Shown: positions 27,970-37,776, counted from the stretch's first letter. The stretch: DNA of 64,000 bases from Fuerstiella sp. (GCA_029245955.1 JAQWOH010000059.1:1-64000); one strand, 5' to 3'. Numbers and translations: made by a program. Notes: generated by a model from the sequence alone, not told the origin.

Positions 27970-28431
27970 TCAGTCCCGCCACGCGTCGGACGTCCATTGG
28001 CCGGAAGACAAATCTGCAGGCGACGTAACACTACAGACCTTTGCGTGGCGACGTGTCAGCAGCACGCCGTGCTCATCCCTCAGACTGCGCCCCGTAATGG
28101 TGCCATCGTCCCCTTTTGTTATCCACCGGAACAAAACGGACGGCCAGGAACTGCCGTGGTCACAGATCACGGACGCCAGGGAATGACGATGAACATCAAA
28201 AGCGATGCTGCTCACCAGGCACAGCCCATGCAACGAATAGTTGATAACCTGATCCTGCTGCTGACAACGATCGCCCCTGATGAATGCCTGAAGATCAACC
28301 GGGTAGCGAAGGTCTGTCCTGCGGTCATTGATCAGCCGTTGATTCAGAAGCAGGGCATGTCGACTGCCGGCAAACAGAGCAACGACTCTGGTGTCGCCCT
28401 CAGAAGTGGCCCAATGGGCGGCACCGAACAA
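27970..28431 (-). CDS. Small PilZ-like domain protein
   Basis: A 153-residue protein whose residues about 35-75 resemble a PilZ c-di-GMP-binding domain: the RRTDLRYPVDLQAFI arginine motif is followed after a gap by VINYSLHGLCLVSS, matching the RxxxR and (D/N)xSxxG elements. The start is a TTG at 28431 with GGAG about 9 bases upstream; no ATG is available in the conserved part. It may be a c-di-GMP effector; no neighbouring target gene is evident. The match is by eye, so the call is moderate. Confidence 0.55.
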   Translation of the reverse strand: MFGAAHWATSEGDTRVVALFAGSRHALLLNQRLINDRRTDLRYPVDLQAFIRGDRCQQQDQVINYSLHGLCLVSSIAFDVHRHSLASVICDHGSSWPSVLFRWITKGDDGTITGRSLRDEHGVLLTRRHAKVCSVTSPADLSSGQWTSDAWRD

Positions 28432-28681
28432 TCAATCGACTCCGCCACCGGCAGGCGCTCGCGGGATTCCCGGTCAATCTGCCGGAACCCAGGGTCGTTC
28501 AGGGCGGTTTCTGAATGATAGACTCACTATACTGAACAAGGAGTTCCGGAAACGTCGTACCCATTGTAATTCACCAACATTGCGTCAAGGTGGACGAAGC
28601 TGCCTGGTTCAGAACGACTCAGTCGGGCAGGTCGACTTCCAACTCCCCTCCGCCCCAATGTCCACTTAAACTCCTATTGCC

Positions 28682-29233
28682 ATGCCTGCGTCCGATCCCC
28701 GTCCCGCCCACATCGGCATCCTGACCGTTTCAGACCGAGCCAGCCGAGGCGAATACGAAGACCGCGGCGGTCCCGCCATCCAGGAATACCTGTCACAGGT
28801 TCTGAGCAGCAAATGGGTCGGCAAGCCGATTATCATTGGTGACGAACAGCAGGAGATCGAAGCAGCGATCAAACAACTGGCCCGCGATGACGCGTGTTGC
28901 CTGATTATCACGACTGGGGGTACCGGCCCCGCGGCTCGCGACGTGACTCCCGAAGCAACAGAAGCCGTCTGCGAAAAGATGATGCCCGGTTTCGGCGAAC
29001 TCATGCGCAAAGTTTCACTGGACAAAGTTCCAACGGCAATCCTGTCCCGCCAGACAGCTGGAATTCTGGGTGGCGCACTGATCGTCAATCTTCCAGGTCA
29101 GCCCAGGGCCATCGCCGAATGCCTGGACGCCGTCTTCCCCGCCATCCCGTATTGTATCGACCTCATCGGCGGCCCATTTATTGAAACAGACGAGCAGCAA
29201 ATCGTGGCGTTCAGGCCGAAAAAGAAAAAGTAG
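28682..29233 (+). CDS. mogA: Molybdopterin adenylyltransferase (MogA/MoaB)
   Basis: Adenylates molybdopterin before molybdenum insertion in molybdenum-cofactor synthesis. The 183-residue protein has the family core IGILTVSDRASRGEYEDRGG, LIITTGGTGPAARDVTPEA (the nucleotide-binding TGGTG loop and the downstream Asp), and the later GGALIVNLPGQPRA. The length is normal. Its last 23 bases overlap a damaged histidine-kinase remnant on the other strand. No other Mo-cofactor gene is nearby. Confidence 0.93.
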   Translation: MPASDPRPAHIGILTVSDRASRGEYEDRGGPAIQEYLSQVLSSKWVGKPIIIGDEQQEIEAAIKQLARDDACCLIITTGGTGPAARDVTPEATEAVCEKMMPGFGELMRKVSLDKVPTAILSRQTAGILGGALIVNLPGQPRAIAECLDAVFPAIPYCIDLIGGPFIETDEQQIVAFRPKKKK

Positions 29234-29792
29234 TCCGATTGCCTTTCATGCTGAAGCAAGGCTCGAATATCCAGAAGCAGGTCTCCGATGAAATACCCGT
29301 CCCGTTGTCTGAGATTTCCACGCAAGTAAAGTCCCTTTCCGGTAGCTTCGCTCGCGGCAAATCCTGAGCACTCAGCGCCACGGCAGTCGTCCTGATCATG
29401 ATCTCGCCGCATTCCGTGCATGCGTCACAAGCGTTCAGCAGAATGTTCATAATCACCTGATTTCGGTTAGCGTGGTCAGCGCGGATGAACAGTGTTTCTG
29501 AAGACAGCTGTGCCTTGAGTGTGGCGCCCGCTCCGATCATCCGCTGAAACACGTTGTGTGATTCCTCCAGAACTTCGTTGACATCGGATAGTTCCGGTCG
29601 CTGCCTGGAAGGTCTGCTGACTGCCAGCAAATGACGGTTCAACCGAGTGGCTCGTTCACCCGCCTCAAGAATGAAGGATACAGATCCGACATGGGCATCG
29701 TTGGCACTCATCCGGCTGAGCAGAATCTGGCAGTGACTGTTGACGGCCGAAAGGCACTGGTCATTTTCTGAGTCTGCTGCTATTGTCCCGAG
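29211..29792 (-). pseudogene. Truncated sensor histidine kinase remnant
   Basis: The minus-strand frame keeps the end of a dimerisation helix (LSAVNSHCQILLSRM, AGERATRLNRHLLAVSRPSRQ), the N-box NQVIMNILLNACDA and the G1 box ISDNGTGISSE. It then reads FEPCFSMKGN and loses homology exactly where the mogA 3' end begins. The G2 box and ATP-lid end are absent. No His-box is recognisable and no good start exists upstream of the internal ATG at 29711. It is therefore a remnant truncated at both ends, not a working kinase. Confidence 0.68.
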
Positions 29793-30419
29793 TCACTGTC
29801 GGACTACGTCAGACCCCCGGCAGTATCGATGCCTTCCGCCACCTGCGCGGTTGACCGTCAATCTGCAGCATCGACTGACATTCCCGTCCTCCTGTTACCT
29901 CTACAGCCAATTTTGCCGACTCACGGCCGCCGTCAACGTGTTTTGATAGCCGCCGGGCTTTCCCCACGAAACAGAGCTGCTGTCGTCATTTCGTAAATCG
30001 CCCGGTAACCTGATCACTCAGTATGCAGCATTGTCCAAACTGCGACACGCTGAACTGAAGAGCGACAAACGGTCTGGGCCGTGAAATACAGATTTCGTCG
30101 GCACTTACCACAAAACCGCGTGACTGGAAACGGCACGTTCGGGACCGTGAATTCTTCGCGATTTTAGAGTTCGCCCCCTATGCCAAATCGCACGCAAAAT
30201 GTCAATCCAGACGACACAACAGCCCACAATTGTGGTATTGCTCGCATTCTGCGACAGGGTTCGCTCGGAAGCCGGTGAATTCCGAGGCCCGCGGATTTGC
30301 AGTTTTTCACCAACTGTCAGAACATGGTTTGCGAAATACCTGCTATTCCGGATATGCTACATTACAACACTTGACACTTAACACTTAGTTCCTTTTGTCC
30401 ACTCGTGGAGTTTAAGATC
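29793..30419. other. 627-base noncoding stretch before the small Cys-rich secreted protein
   Basis: I see no gene on either strand. The right end carries a likely promoter at 30329-30358 and a leader with the heptamer ACACTTR repeated three times in tandem at 30367-30387. Confidence 0.4.
30329..30358 (+). promoter_or_regulatory. Candidate sigma-70-type promoter
   Basis: TTGCGA (30329-30334) and TATGCT (30353-30358) are separated by 18 bases, with transcription expected near 30365 and a leader of about 55 bases before the ATG at 30420. The leader contains three tandem ACACTTR heptamers (30367-30387). This is a by-eye match only. Confidence 0.35.
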
Positions 30420-30905
30420 ATGAAGAAACCAGTAATGGCTTTGCTCACTGCCTGTCTCGCGCTGGCATGTGTAGCGGGTACGTTCGCCGATGAAAAGCAG
30501 GAAAAGAAACAGACCAAGAAAAAGGCCGCCCCAATCAAGTGTGTGGTAGCCGGCAAGGACATCAATATTGCTGATGCGAAGGTAGTCTCGTACCGCAATG
30601 CCAAGGTGTACGTCTGCTGCGACAACTGCAAAGGGAAGGTGGAAAAAGACTCTGCTCCGTTCGCCGCCAAAGCCAATCACCAACTGGTTCGCACGAAACA
30701 ATACCGTCAGACAAAATGCCCATTGTCCGGCGGCCCGATTGACAAAGAGCAAAAGGTTCGAGTGGCCAATCAGATAGTGAAATTTTGCTGTGAAAAGTGC
30801 CAGGGTAAGGCAGCCGAAGCCAAGGGCGACGAACAGTTGGCCCTGATCTTTGCAGACGCGGCCTTCGAAAAAGGATTCGAGGTCGTTAAGAAGAAGAAAA
30901 AATAA
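30420..30905 (+). CDS. Small exported protein with two paired-cysteine (YHS/TRASH-like) repeats
   Basis: A 161-residue protein with a signal peptide (MKKPVMALLTACLALACVAGTFA), placed at the ATG at 30420 because GTGGAG lies 9 bases upstream. The mature part has two similar units of about 55 residues. Each has an early Cys (IKCVVAG, TKCPLSG) and then a CCxxC cluster (VYVCCDNCKGK, VKFCCEKCQGK). This resembles metal-binding YHS/TRASH-type modules, so metal binding in the periplasm is plausible but inferred. The C-terminus is a run of lysines. The gene ends in a strong terminator. Confidence 0.8.
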   Translation: MKKPVMALLTACLALACVAGTFADEKQEKKQTKKKAAPIKCVVAGKDINIADAKVVSYRNAKVYVCCDNCKGKVEKDSAPFAAKANHQLVRTKQYRQTKCPLSGGPIDKEQKVRVANQIVKFCCEKCQGKAAEAKGDEQLALIFADAAFEKGFEVVKKKKK

Positions 30906-30930
30906 TCGATCAACATCGATGCCGAATTCG

Positions 30931-30961
30931 AAAAGGGCGTTCGTTATGCGAACGCCCTTTT
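30931..30961. terminator. Intrinsic terminator, bidirectional
   Basis: A perfect 13-base-pair stem (AAAAGGGCGTTCG with CGAACGCCCTTTT) closes a 5-base loop TTATG, 26 bases after the stop of the small Cys-rich gene. The stem ends in a T run on either strand, and the DUF1501 gene converges from the right, so it can serve both. Confidence 0.85.
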
Positions 30962-30998
30962 CTATGCGCGGTGTCAATCCGGACAAAAACGCTGCACG

Positions 30999-32306
30999 TC
31001 ACGTCGCGACAGGTTCGCGTTCTTCAAGCACATATCTTGGTCGTCCGGAATTGTCGGTAAATGTCATAGCAGGATCGATGCCCAGGTGATGGTAGACCGT
31101 TGCCAGAACGTTTTCGGGGCGATACGGATTGGCTGCAGGGCTCGCTCCGACCGAGTCAGAAGAGCCGATCACCTGTCCCGTATTCAAATTTCCGCCCGCC
31201 AGCATGACGGACATGACTCGGCCCCAGTGGTCTCGCCCGGCGTCTTTATTGATACGTGGCGTACGACCAAATTCGCCCATCGCAACGACCATTACGTGAT
31301 CAGCCAGTTCTCGTTCGTGCAGGTCCGTAACGAGCGCCGCAATGCCCTGATCATAGGCGGGCCCTTTGGCATTCATACGACCTTTGATGTCCTTGTGATC
31401 ATCCCAGCTTCCCAGCGTGTTAATTCGTACCGAAACGAACTTCACACCACTTTCAACCAGCCGGCGGGCGAGTAACATGTTCTGACCGAGCGAATTTATA
31501 CCATAGCGGTTACGGACCGCTTCCGGTTCGGCTGCAATATCGAACGCATCGCGCGCTTTGTCACCGGTCACCATTTCGAAGGCCTGGCGAGTAAACGCAT
31601 CCTGAGCGTCACTGACACCCTGCGTATCAATCACGCGGCGGGCCTGGTCGAAACCCTGCAACAGTGTTCGCCGGTCACCAAGGCGATCCCGCGTCATGCC
31701 CCCAATTAATGTAAGATTGGCGACGACAAACGGCTTTGCATCAGCGCTTTTAATGGTTTCAAACGGGCTGAAACCCTTGCCAATCCATGCTGCCCGACCG
31801 TAACGCATACTGCTGGGGATGGACACGAACGGCGGCAACCCACGCTGATTGGCTCCACAAACTCGAGCCGCGACCGATCCAATGCAGGGCATGTCATTTT
31901 CTCGACTCTGTCGATCCCGCAGGTAATAGCCGGTCTGAGTCAAATGTGCGCTCGTCTGGTGGCTTCCGGAATCATGATGGACAGCGCGCAGAATGACGAG
32001 TTTGTCCATGATCCTTGCCTGTTCGGTCATCAGTTCTGAAAACTGCACACCGGGCACACTGGTCTCAATAGTACCAAACGGTCCACGGTACTCTGACGGC
32101 GCAGCTGGCTTTGGATCATATGTTTCGTGCTGAGTCGGACCGCCAGCCAATTCCAGAAAAATGACCGCAGTGTCTTTTGCGGCACCGCCTGCTGCGGCCT
32201 GGGCACGCAGTCGAAGCAAGTCCGGCAGCGTAAGTCCCGCCAACCCGGTTAGGCCTGCCTTCACGAAGCCTCGGCGGTTAAGTCCATCGCAGAAATCAGA
32301 CTTCAT
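30999..32306 (-). CDS. DUF1501 family secreted protein
   Basis: A 435-residue DUF1501 protein of unknown reaction. I chose the ATG at 32306, which follows GAGGAAACGATTC; the longer frame to 32330 has no better signal. A Tat-type signal is present (LNRRGFVKAGLTGLAGLTLPDLL). Conserved parts are VIFLELAGGPTQHETYDPKPAAPSE, LRAVHHDSGSHQTSAHLTQTGY, RINTLGSWDDH and VAMGEFGRTPRINKDAGRDHWG. It precedes the damaged DUF1552 gene, with about 100 bases between. Confidence 0.9.
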   Translation of the reverse strand: MKSDFCDGLNRRGFVKAGLTGLAGLTLPDLLRLRAQAAAGGAAKDTAVIFLELAGGPTQHETYDPKPAAPSEYRGPFGTIETSVPGVQFSELMTEQARIMDKLVILRAVHHDSGSHQTSAHLTQTGYYLRDRQSRENDMPCIGSVAARVCGANQRGLPPFVSIPSSMRYGRAAWIGKGFSPFETIKSADAKPFVVANLTLIGGMTRDRLGDRRTLLQGFDQARRVIDTQGVSDAQDAFTRQAFEMVTGDKARDAFDIAAEPEAVRNRYGINSLGQNMLLARRLVESGVKFVSVRINTLGSWDDHKDIKGRMNAKGPAYDQGIAALVTDLHERELADHVMVVAMGEFGRTPRINKDAGRDHWGRVMSVMLAGGNLNTGQVIGSSDSVGASPAANPYRPENVLATVYHHLGIDPAMTFTDNSGRPRYVLEEREPVAT

Positions 32307-32404
32307 GAATCGTTTCCTCTTTTGCAGCAACGAAACAGGCGATCACAACGTTCGTCACAGGACACCCCAGAGAACAGCACCGGAAACACCTATCTATCGT
32401 GGCC

Positions 32405-33470
32405 TTATACTATCAACTCGTCAATCACACCTGTTGAATCCTGAAACCGTGACTCCACTTCGATTCCCGTCCGGTCCGGCATGGTGTGCCACACTCGGGA
32501 CAACGGCGTTTTTTTTCGACAGCCGTAAGTGTCCCAGATGAGCGATGCCAGCAGCCTTTCCTCCGAACAGGCACGTCGGCAGACGATCCTTGAAATGACC
32601 AATCCTTATGCCGTTGGAAAATCCCAGTAGTGTGTGATCCGGCAGGTTCGATTCATCTGGCTGCCGGAATGACTTCAGACGGTCTATAAAGTACTCCCAA
32701 CGAGACAGGTAGATGCGGTCAACCTTCGCCAGCTCAGCAAGATTCCGGGGATCGTTTTCATGATGAGTAAGTTCATGAAAGCCCTTTGACACGCCGGACT
32801 CCACGCACGTACCGCCGGAGCTCTCCTGGCGAACGACGTAGCTGATCACTCGAGTGGAATCTGTTTCATATGCCAGCGCGATAAGGTCGTACATTACTTT
32901 AGCATATCTGTCGTAGACGAACTGCCCGGCGGGCATGTGAAGCTGGTAGCTTTCCGAAAAATCACTAAGGCCGTTTTTATCGACCGACGGTTTTGGCTTG
33001 ACGTTCCACTCAGGGTCACGTTCCAGCTGCTTTGCGACTTCGCGGACACTGGTGAAATACTCATCCAGCTTCATGCCGTCCTGCGTGCTTATCGTTCGCT
33101 CCAGGCGTCCGGCGTCCTCCATCACGACATCCAGGACACTGCGATGCTGACTGAATCCGGGACTCTTCCGGCTGAACCTTGTGTCTCGCCGGAAATCGTG
33201 CAACTGATAAAGTGGCTTATCCTCCGGAGTCGGATCCCAGTCCACCATCTGAGTGTCGCCCGTTTCAGCTGACGTTTCGTATCCCGTTTCTTCAACGAAA
33301 AATCGAATCTGGCCGACGGTGCCCGGCGCATCCGACACGGTTTCCTGAGCAGATCCGGCCGGACCGAATATCATGAGCACCAATACGACAGATACAGCCC
33401 TGGTCAGACGTGCCATGGAAACGGCAGACGTCTCCGGACAGAGATCTTTCGGTAATGGCGACCATTTCAT
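32405..33470 (-). pseudogene. DUF1552-like protein, N-terminally abbreviated and frameshifted at an A8 run
   Basis: The main frame (33470-32421) has the C-terminal half of a DUF1552 protein: HRSVLDVVMEDAGRLERTI, KLDEYFTSVREVAKQLERD and GFHELTHHENDP. The usual N-terminal half (about 150 residues) is missing and replaced by a signal-peptide-like start at 33416 (MARLTRAVSVVLVLMIFGPAGSAQ split by its cleavage region). At an eight-A run on the minus strand (32509-32516) the homology moves to another frame. That frame ends TPLSRVWHTMPDRTGIEVES and DSTGVIDELIV at 32405, the expected family ending. One fewer A would restore it. Confidence 0.68.
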
Positions 33471-33545
33471 TTAACACTCAACGATTCAGTTCTCGATTGT
33501 CCAGGCACGAACCAATGGATCGGCCTGCAGTTCGGCTGCACATCG

Positions 33546-34970
33546 TCAGGCGATGATGTCATGCACCACACGTGTTTCAAACTGATGCGTCAGGCGCTCT
33601 CCTAGCCCGTTACGATTGAACACAAGTTCTTCGTGACGCAGGCCCAGCAGATGCAGAATCGTGGCATGCCAGTCCTGAATGCTCACTTGATTCTCAACAG
33701 ACGCGTAACCAATCTCATCTGTGCTGCCGTAAACCATTCCCGGTTTCGCACCACCACCGGCCATCCAGGACGTAAAACCATATGGCCCGTGGTCGCGCCC
33801 GGCCTTCCTGAGATCCCCCTGAGACATAGGCAAACGGCCGAACTCTCCTCCCCACACGATCAGCGTGGAATCAAGCAGCCCTCGGTCCCTCAGGTCCTTC
33901 ACAAGGGCCGCGACGGGCTGGTCGGTAATATCACAGATACTTTTCAGTGATGTTCGAATGTTGCTGTGATTGTCCCAGGCCTGACCTCGAGGAAACAACT
34001 GTACGAAGCGAACGCCGCGTTCAATCAGACGACGAGCGAGCAAACAGCGCTGCCCAAACTCGTCCGTGGGCTTGTTGCCGATCCCGTACATCTTCTGAGT
34101 CGCTTCTGTCTCATCCGTAGTCGAAAGCGCCTGAGTCGCTTCCAGCTGCATCCGCGCCGCCATTTCGTAGTTACTGAGTCGTGCGTCCAGTACTGGCTGG
34201 CCGGGGCGTGACTTTCTGTGAATGCGGTCGAGTCGGCTGATCAGGTCTCGTTTGGCAGCCGTGACAGCGGGCAATTCATCGAAATCGGGTTTCAGATTCA
34301 ATACCGGTGAATCCCCTGCTCGCATGCGAGTACCCTGATGCACGGGCGGCAGGTAGCCGGACATCCAGTTACTGACACCATTGGTGGGCAGCCGCCCGTT
34401 CGGGTCAGCAAGAACGACGTACGACGGCAGGTTTTGATTCTCCGAACCGAGCGCATAAGAAATCCATGACCCAAACGTCGGATGTCCGGGAAATGTCTGC
34501 CCCGACACCAGCTTAAAAATGGCCGGTTCATGATTGGAATGCACATTGTACATCGACCGAACAATGCTCAGTTCGTCGACCTCGCGGGCAATATGCGGCA
34601 GCACTTCCGACACCCACGCTCCGGATCTTCCATGCTGTCTGAACTTCCAGGGACTCTGCATCAACTGTCCACGACGATCATTTTCAAAAACAGCGTTTTG
34701 AGTCAGTTCGCGGGGCGGTTCCTGGCCGTCATGTCTTCTTAACGCCGGCTTAGGATCGAAGAGATCAACCTGAGACGGCCCCCCCTGCATGCACAGATGA
34801 ATGACCGCTTTCGCTCGCGGTACAAAATCAGTCTGCGCGCTGCCATGACTGGATTCCAGAGAACGCCCGTAAACATCATCGCTCAGTAAAGATGCCAACG
34901 CGGCACCGAAAACACCGTCGGTGGTACTGCGAAAGAAACTACGCCGCGCGGTGTGATGATCAGTCAACAT
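33546..34970 (-). CDS. DUF1501 family protein paired with the PSD1 cytochrome protein
   Basis: A 474-residue DUF1501 protein of the longer subfamily with a Tat-type start (ARRSFFRSTTDGVFGAALASLL). Visible motifs: IHLCMQGGPSQVDLFDPKPAL, SMYNVHSNHEPAIFKLVSG, QLFPRGQAWDNHSNI and VWGGEFGRLPMSQGD with GRDHGPYGFTSWMAGGG. The ATG lies within the last 11 bases of the PSD1 gene, the usual planctomycete two-gene operon. Function is unknown; phylum-wide linkage suggests a cell-envelope redox or hydrolase complex. Confidence 0.92.
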   Translation of the reverse strand: MLTDHHTARRSFFRSTTDGVFGAALASLLSDDVYGRSLESSHGSAQTDFVPRAKAVIHLCMQGGPSQVDLFDPKPALRRHDGQEPPRELTQNAVFENDRRGQLMQSPWKFRQHGRSGAWVSEVLPHIAREVDELSIVRSMYNVHSNHEPAIFKLVSGQTFPGHPTFGSWISYALGSENQNLPSYVVLADPNGRLPTNGVSNWMSGYLPPVHQGTRMRAGDSPVLNLKPDFDELPAVTAAKRDLISRLDRIHRKSRPGQPVLDARLSNYEMAARMQLEATQALSTTDETEATQKMYGIGNKPTDEFGQRCLLARRLIERGVRFVQLFPRGQAWDNHSNIRTSLKSICDITDQPVAALVKDLRDRGLLDSTLIVWGGEFGRLPMSQGDLRKAGRDHGPYGFTSWMAGGGAKPGMVYGSTDEIGYASVENQVSIQDWHATILHLLGLRHEELVFNRNGLGERLTHQFETRVVHDIIA

Positions 34971-37776
34971 AAAGCAAACTCGCGGAATTCAGCAGCCCGT
35001 GACAGAATTCTGCCAGGGCGATGGTTTGAGTATCGACATCCCCGACAGAATCAGGTTCTGACTGGGGGGTACCGGCTGCACTCAATTCCTGCTCGATACT
35101 GTGCAACGCATAAAGTGATGCCTGTCGTTCTTCGTCTGATGGCTGACGATTCAGTGCAATTTCGAAGGCCAAAGTTACCTGCCGCGGCCGATCGTCGCCT
35201 GCGGCATTCTGAACACGCCGCGCGAACGCGTGTGCCAGGTCGTAGACCATACGATTGTTCAACAGGTGCAGTGACTGGGTGACAACAGTAGAGGCAGTGC
35301 GATCGGTACAGTTGGGTGTCATCTGAGGCAGATCAAAAGTCTCAAAAATCGTCGGCATTTCCTTCCGCCGCTGACGAACATAAATGCTGCGCCGCCATTG
35401 TCCATCGACGGGCTTTGAAGTCACCAAACCGTCATTCCGTACCTCCACAGCATCCGGTTCGCCGAACGGCGTTTCGCTCAATCGCCCGGCAACCAGTAAC
35501 ATCGTATCTCTTACCTCTTCGGCACTCAGCCGACGCATAGGCATGCGTGACAACAGCCGGTTATCCGGATCCATGGAGCGATGGTCGTCAGTAATCGCTG
35601 AACTCTGCATCCACACCGCTGATGTCACGATCTGACGGTGCAGCCGCTTGATGCTCCAGCCGTGCTCGACGAAGTCCACAGCCAGCCAGTCCAACAGTTG
35701 CGGATGGGACGGAGGCGTTCCCTGGTTTCCAAAATTGTCGATGCTCTCCACAAGACCGAGGCCAAAATGCTGCTGCCAGATACGATTCACAATAACGCGC
35801 GCTGTCAGCGGATGATCTTCGCTGGTCAGCCAGCGTGCAAATGCCAGACGCCGCCCGGTCTTGGGTGTCGAATGCTGTAACGCCACCGGTTGAAACGGAG
35901 TGCGGCCATCCGTGAGCATGGATGGTACGCCCGGCCCCACCAGCGTACTCGGTTGAGTCTCGTCACCGCGGCGATACACAAACGTGGGCGATGGCCGACC
36001 ACGGTCCCAGAGTGCCCGGATCTTCGGTGACTGCTGCAGTTTCGTGGTCAATTGCGTCTGTTCAGCTCTCAGCTGCTTTTTCTCGTCGCCCGACAGTCCT
36101 TTCTGTTTCAGTTCGGCTGTAATCTTATCGATCCGTTGCTGCGTCTGCTGCTGTTGTTGTTTGATTTCGATGCGTTCATCGGGACACAGTACTTCCAGTA
36201 ACCTCTGCTTCGAATTCTTCCACTGATTGTTGAACGCATGCGGCGTCATCCAGTCGTATTCGTCGTACGCCCCTTTGAAGACCGCGACCAGCCGGTAGTA
36301 ATCGCGCTGAGGAATCGGGTCGTATTTGTGCGAGTGACACCTTGCACAATTCATCGTCAGTCCCATCAGACTGCGTGACACAACGTCGATGGCATCGGTA
36401 ATCACTTCCATCCGGTCCGAAAACCGATTGACCGGATCAGCTGCGGTACCGTCGGGTACCATTCTCAGAAAACCCGTTGCCGTAAGCTTACGGATAACGT
36501 CGTTGTTGACGGACGATTCATCCGCCCAGTCAACCAGCTCGTCACCCGCCAGTTGTTCAACTAGAAACTCGTTGTACGGCATGTCGTCCTGGAAAGCAGT
36601 AATGACCCAGTCACGATATTTCCAGGCGAAAGGCCGCACAGAATCGGCGTTACGTTTTCCTTCGGAATCTGAGTAGCCCGCGAGGTCCAGCCAGAACCGG
36701 CCCCATTTCTCACCGTAACGAGGCGATCTCAGCAGATGATCGATTAATTCCGACCAGGCGCCGCCCCCTTCACTTTCCGTGAACTCTTTTAGCAGAGTGT
36801 CGCTGGGCGGCAACCCTGTTAAAGCAAATGCAGCGCGTCGAGCCAGCGTTGTGCGGTCCGCTTCTACAGAGAGTGTCAACCCCGCATTATTCAACTTCGC
36901 CAGAACAAATGCGTCGATTTCCGTGCGAACTTCTTCAGACGTTACCGTCGGCGGAGGAGTCTTCACCGGAGTGACAAAAGACCAGAATTTTCGTTCGGCG
37001 TCCGTCACCAGTGCGTCCGGTTCCTCGGTGGCAACATCCTCGGCCAGCAACAGAGGTTTCGCGCCAGCCACGATCCATCGCGTCAGCCGATCCAACTCAG
37101 CTGACGTCATCGGCTCAATGCCTGACTCGCCAATGTCAGCCTTCGGTGGACACAGCTGCTTCAAGACTCGTGTCACCATAAGACTTTCGTCCGGCTTGCC
37201 TGCAACAAATACAGCCCCGTTTTCGCCACCTCGCAGCATTAACGAATGCTCACGCAGGTCAACACCACCGAACTGATACTCAGGCCCGTGACACATAACA
37301 CACCGCCGCAGCATCAACGGGACGATATCAGCATAGGTCACTTCCGATGATTGTTCCGACTCATGCGCTACCAGGTCGGTGCCGGAATCTATCCATCGCC
37401 GGACCACTCCGATCTGTTCGGCAGTCAGCGGCGGTTCATCATCAGGCGGCATCGCACCAGAATTAATCACGTCGAACAGCAGACTTTTGTCCGGCGCACC
37501 GGCTACCGCCGCAGGCCCGGACTCACCACCTTGTTTGACGGCCGCAACATCCACAAGGCTCAGGTTCGCCTTCCGCGACCTGGCCCCATGACACTTGTCG
37601 CATCGAGCGGCAAGAATCGGGCGAACATCACGTTCGAATGTCAGTTCTGAAGCATCAGAGCTGATTTCACCAGCGAAGAAAATCACAACCACACAACAAG
37701 AGCGAATCACTGCGTGCAAGACGTGCAAGACGTGCAACGAATAGCGAGACCGAGTTGTGATGGTGCGGCACCACAT
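34960..37776 (-). CDS. PSD1 cytochrome c / DUF1549 / DUF1553 protein
   Basis: A 938-residue exported planctomycete protein. Two cytochrome c-like heme sites lie near the N-terminus: CDKCHG (about 65-70) and CVMCHG (about 155-160). Then come DUF1549 (YGEKWGRFWLDLAGYSDSEG, MNCARCHSHKYDPI with a third CxxCH), a Gln-rich coiled coil near 545-590, and DUF1553 (RLAFARWLTSEDHPLTARVIVNRIWQQHFG). I prefer the ATG at 37776, with AAGG about 10 bases upstream, over a GTG at 37812. The signal region contains a 9-base tandem repeat giving HVLHVLH. It overlaps the DUF1501 gene by 11 bases. Confidence 0.93.
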   Translation of the reverse strand: MWCRTITTRSRYSLHVLHVLHAVIRSCCVVVIFFAGEISSDASELTFERDVRPILAARCDKCHGARSRKANLSLVDVAAVKQGGESGPAAVAGAPDKSLLFDVINSGAMPPDDEPPLTAEQIGVVRRWIDSGTDLVAHESEQSSEVTYADIVPLMLRRCVMCHGPEYQFGGVDLREHSLMLRGGENGAVFVAGKPDESLMVTRVLKQLCPPKADIGESGIEPMTSAELDRLTRWIVAGAKPLLLAEDVATEEPDALVTDAERKFWSFVTPVKTPPPTVTSEEVRTEIDAFVLAKLNNAGLTLSVEADRTTLARRAAFALTGLPPSDTLLKEFTESEGGGAWSELIDHLLRSPRYGEKWGRFWLDLAGYSDSEGKRNADSVRPFAWKYRDWVITAFQDDMPYNEFLVEQLAGDELVDWADESSVNNDVIRKLTATGFLRMVPDGTAADPVNRFSDRMEVITDAIDVVSRSLMGLTMNCARCHSHKYDPIPQRDYYRLVAVFKGAYDEYDWMTPHAFNNQWKNSKQRLLEVLCPDERIEIKQQQQQTQQRIDKITAELKQKGLSGDEKKQLRAEQTQLTTKLQQSPKIRALWDRGRPSPTFVYRRGDETQPSTLVGPGVPSMLTDGRTPFQPVALQHSTPKTGRRLAFARWLTSEDHPLTARVIVNRIWQQHFGLGLVESIDNFGNQGTPPSHPQLLDWLAVDFVEHGWSIKRLHRQIVTSAVWMQSSAITDDHRSMDPDNRLLSRMPMRRLSAEEVRDTMLLVAGRLSETPFGEPDAVEVRNDGLVTSKPVDGQWRRSIYVRQRRKEMPTIFETFDLPQMTPNCTDRTASTVVTQSLHLLNNRMVYDLAHAFARRVQNAAGDDRPRQVTLAFEIALNRQPSDEERQASLYALHSIEQELSAAGTPQSEPDSVGDVDTQTIALAEFCHGLLNSASLLYVD

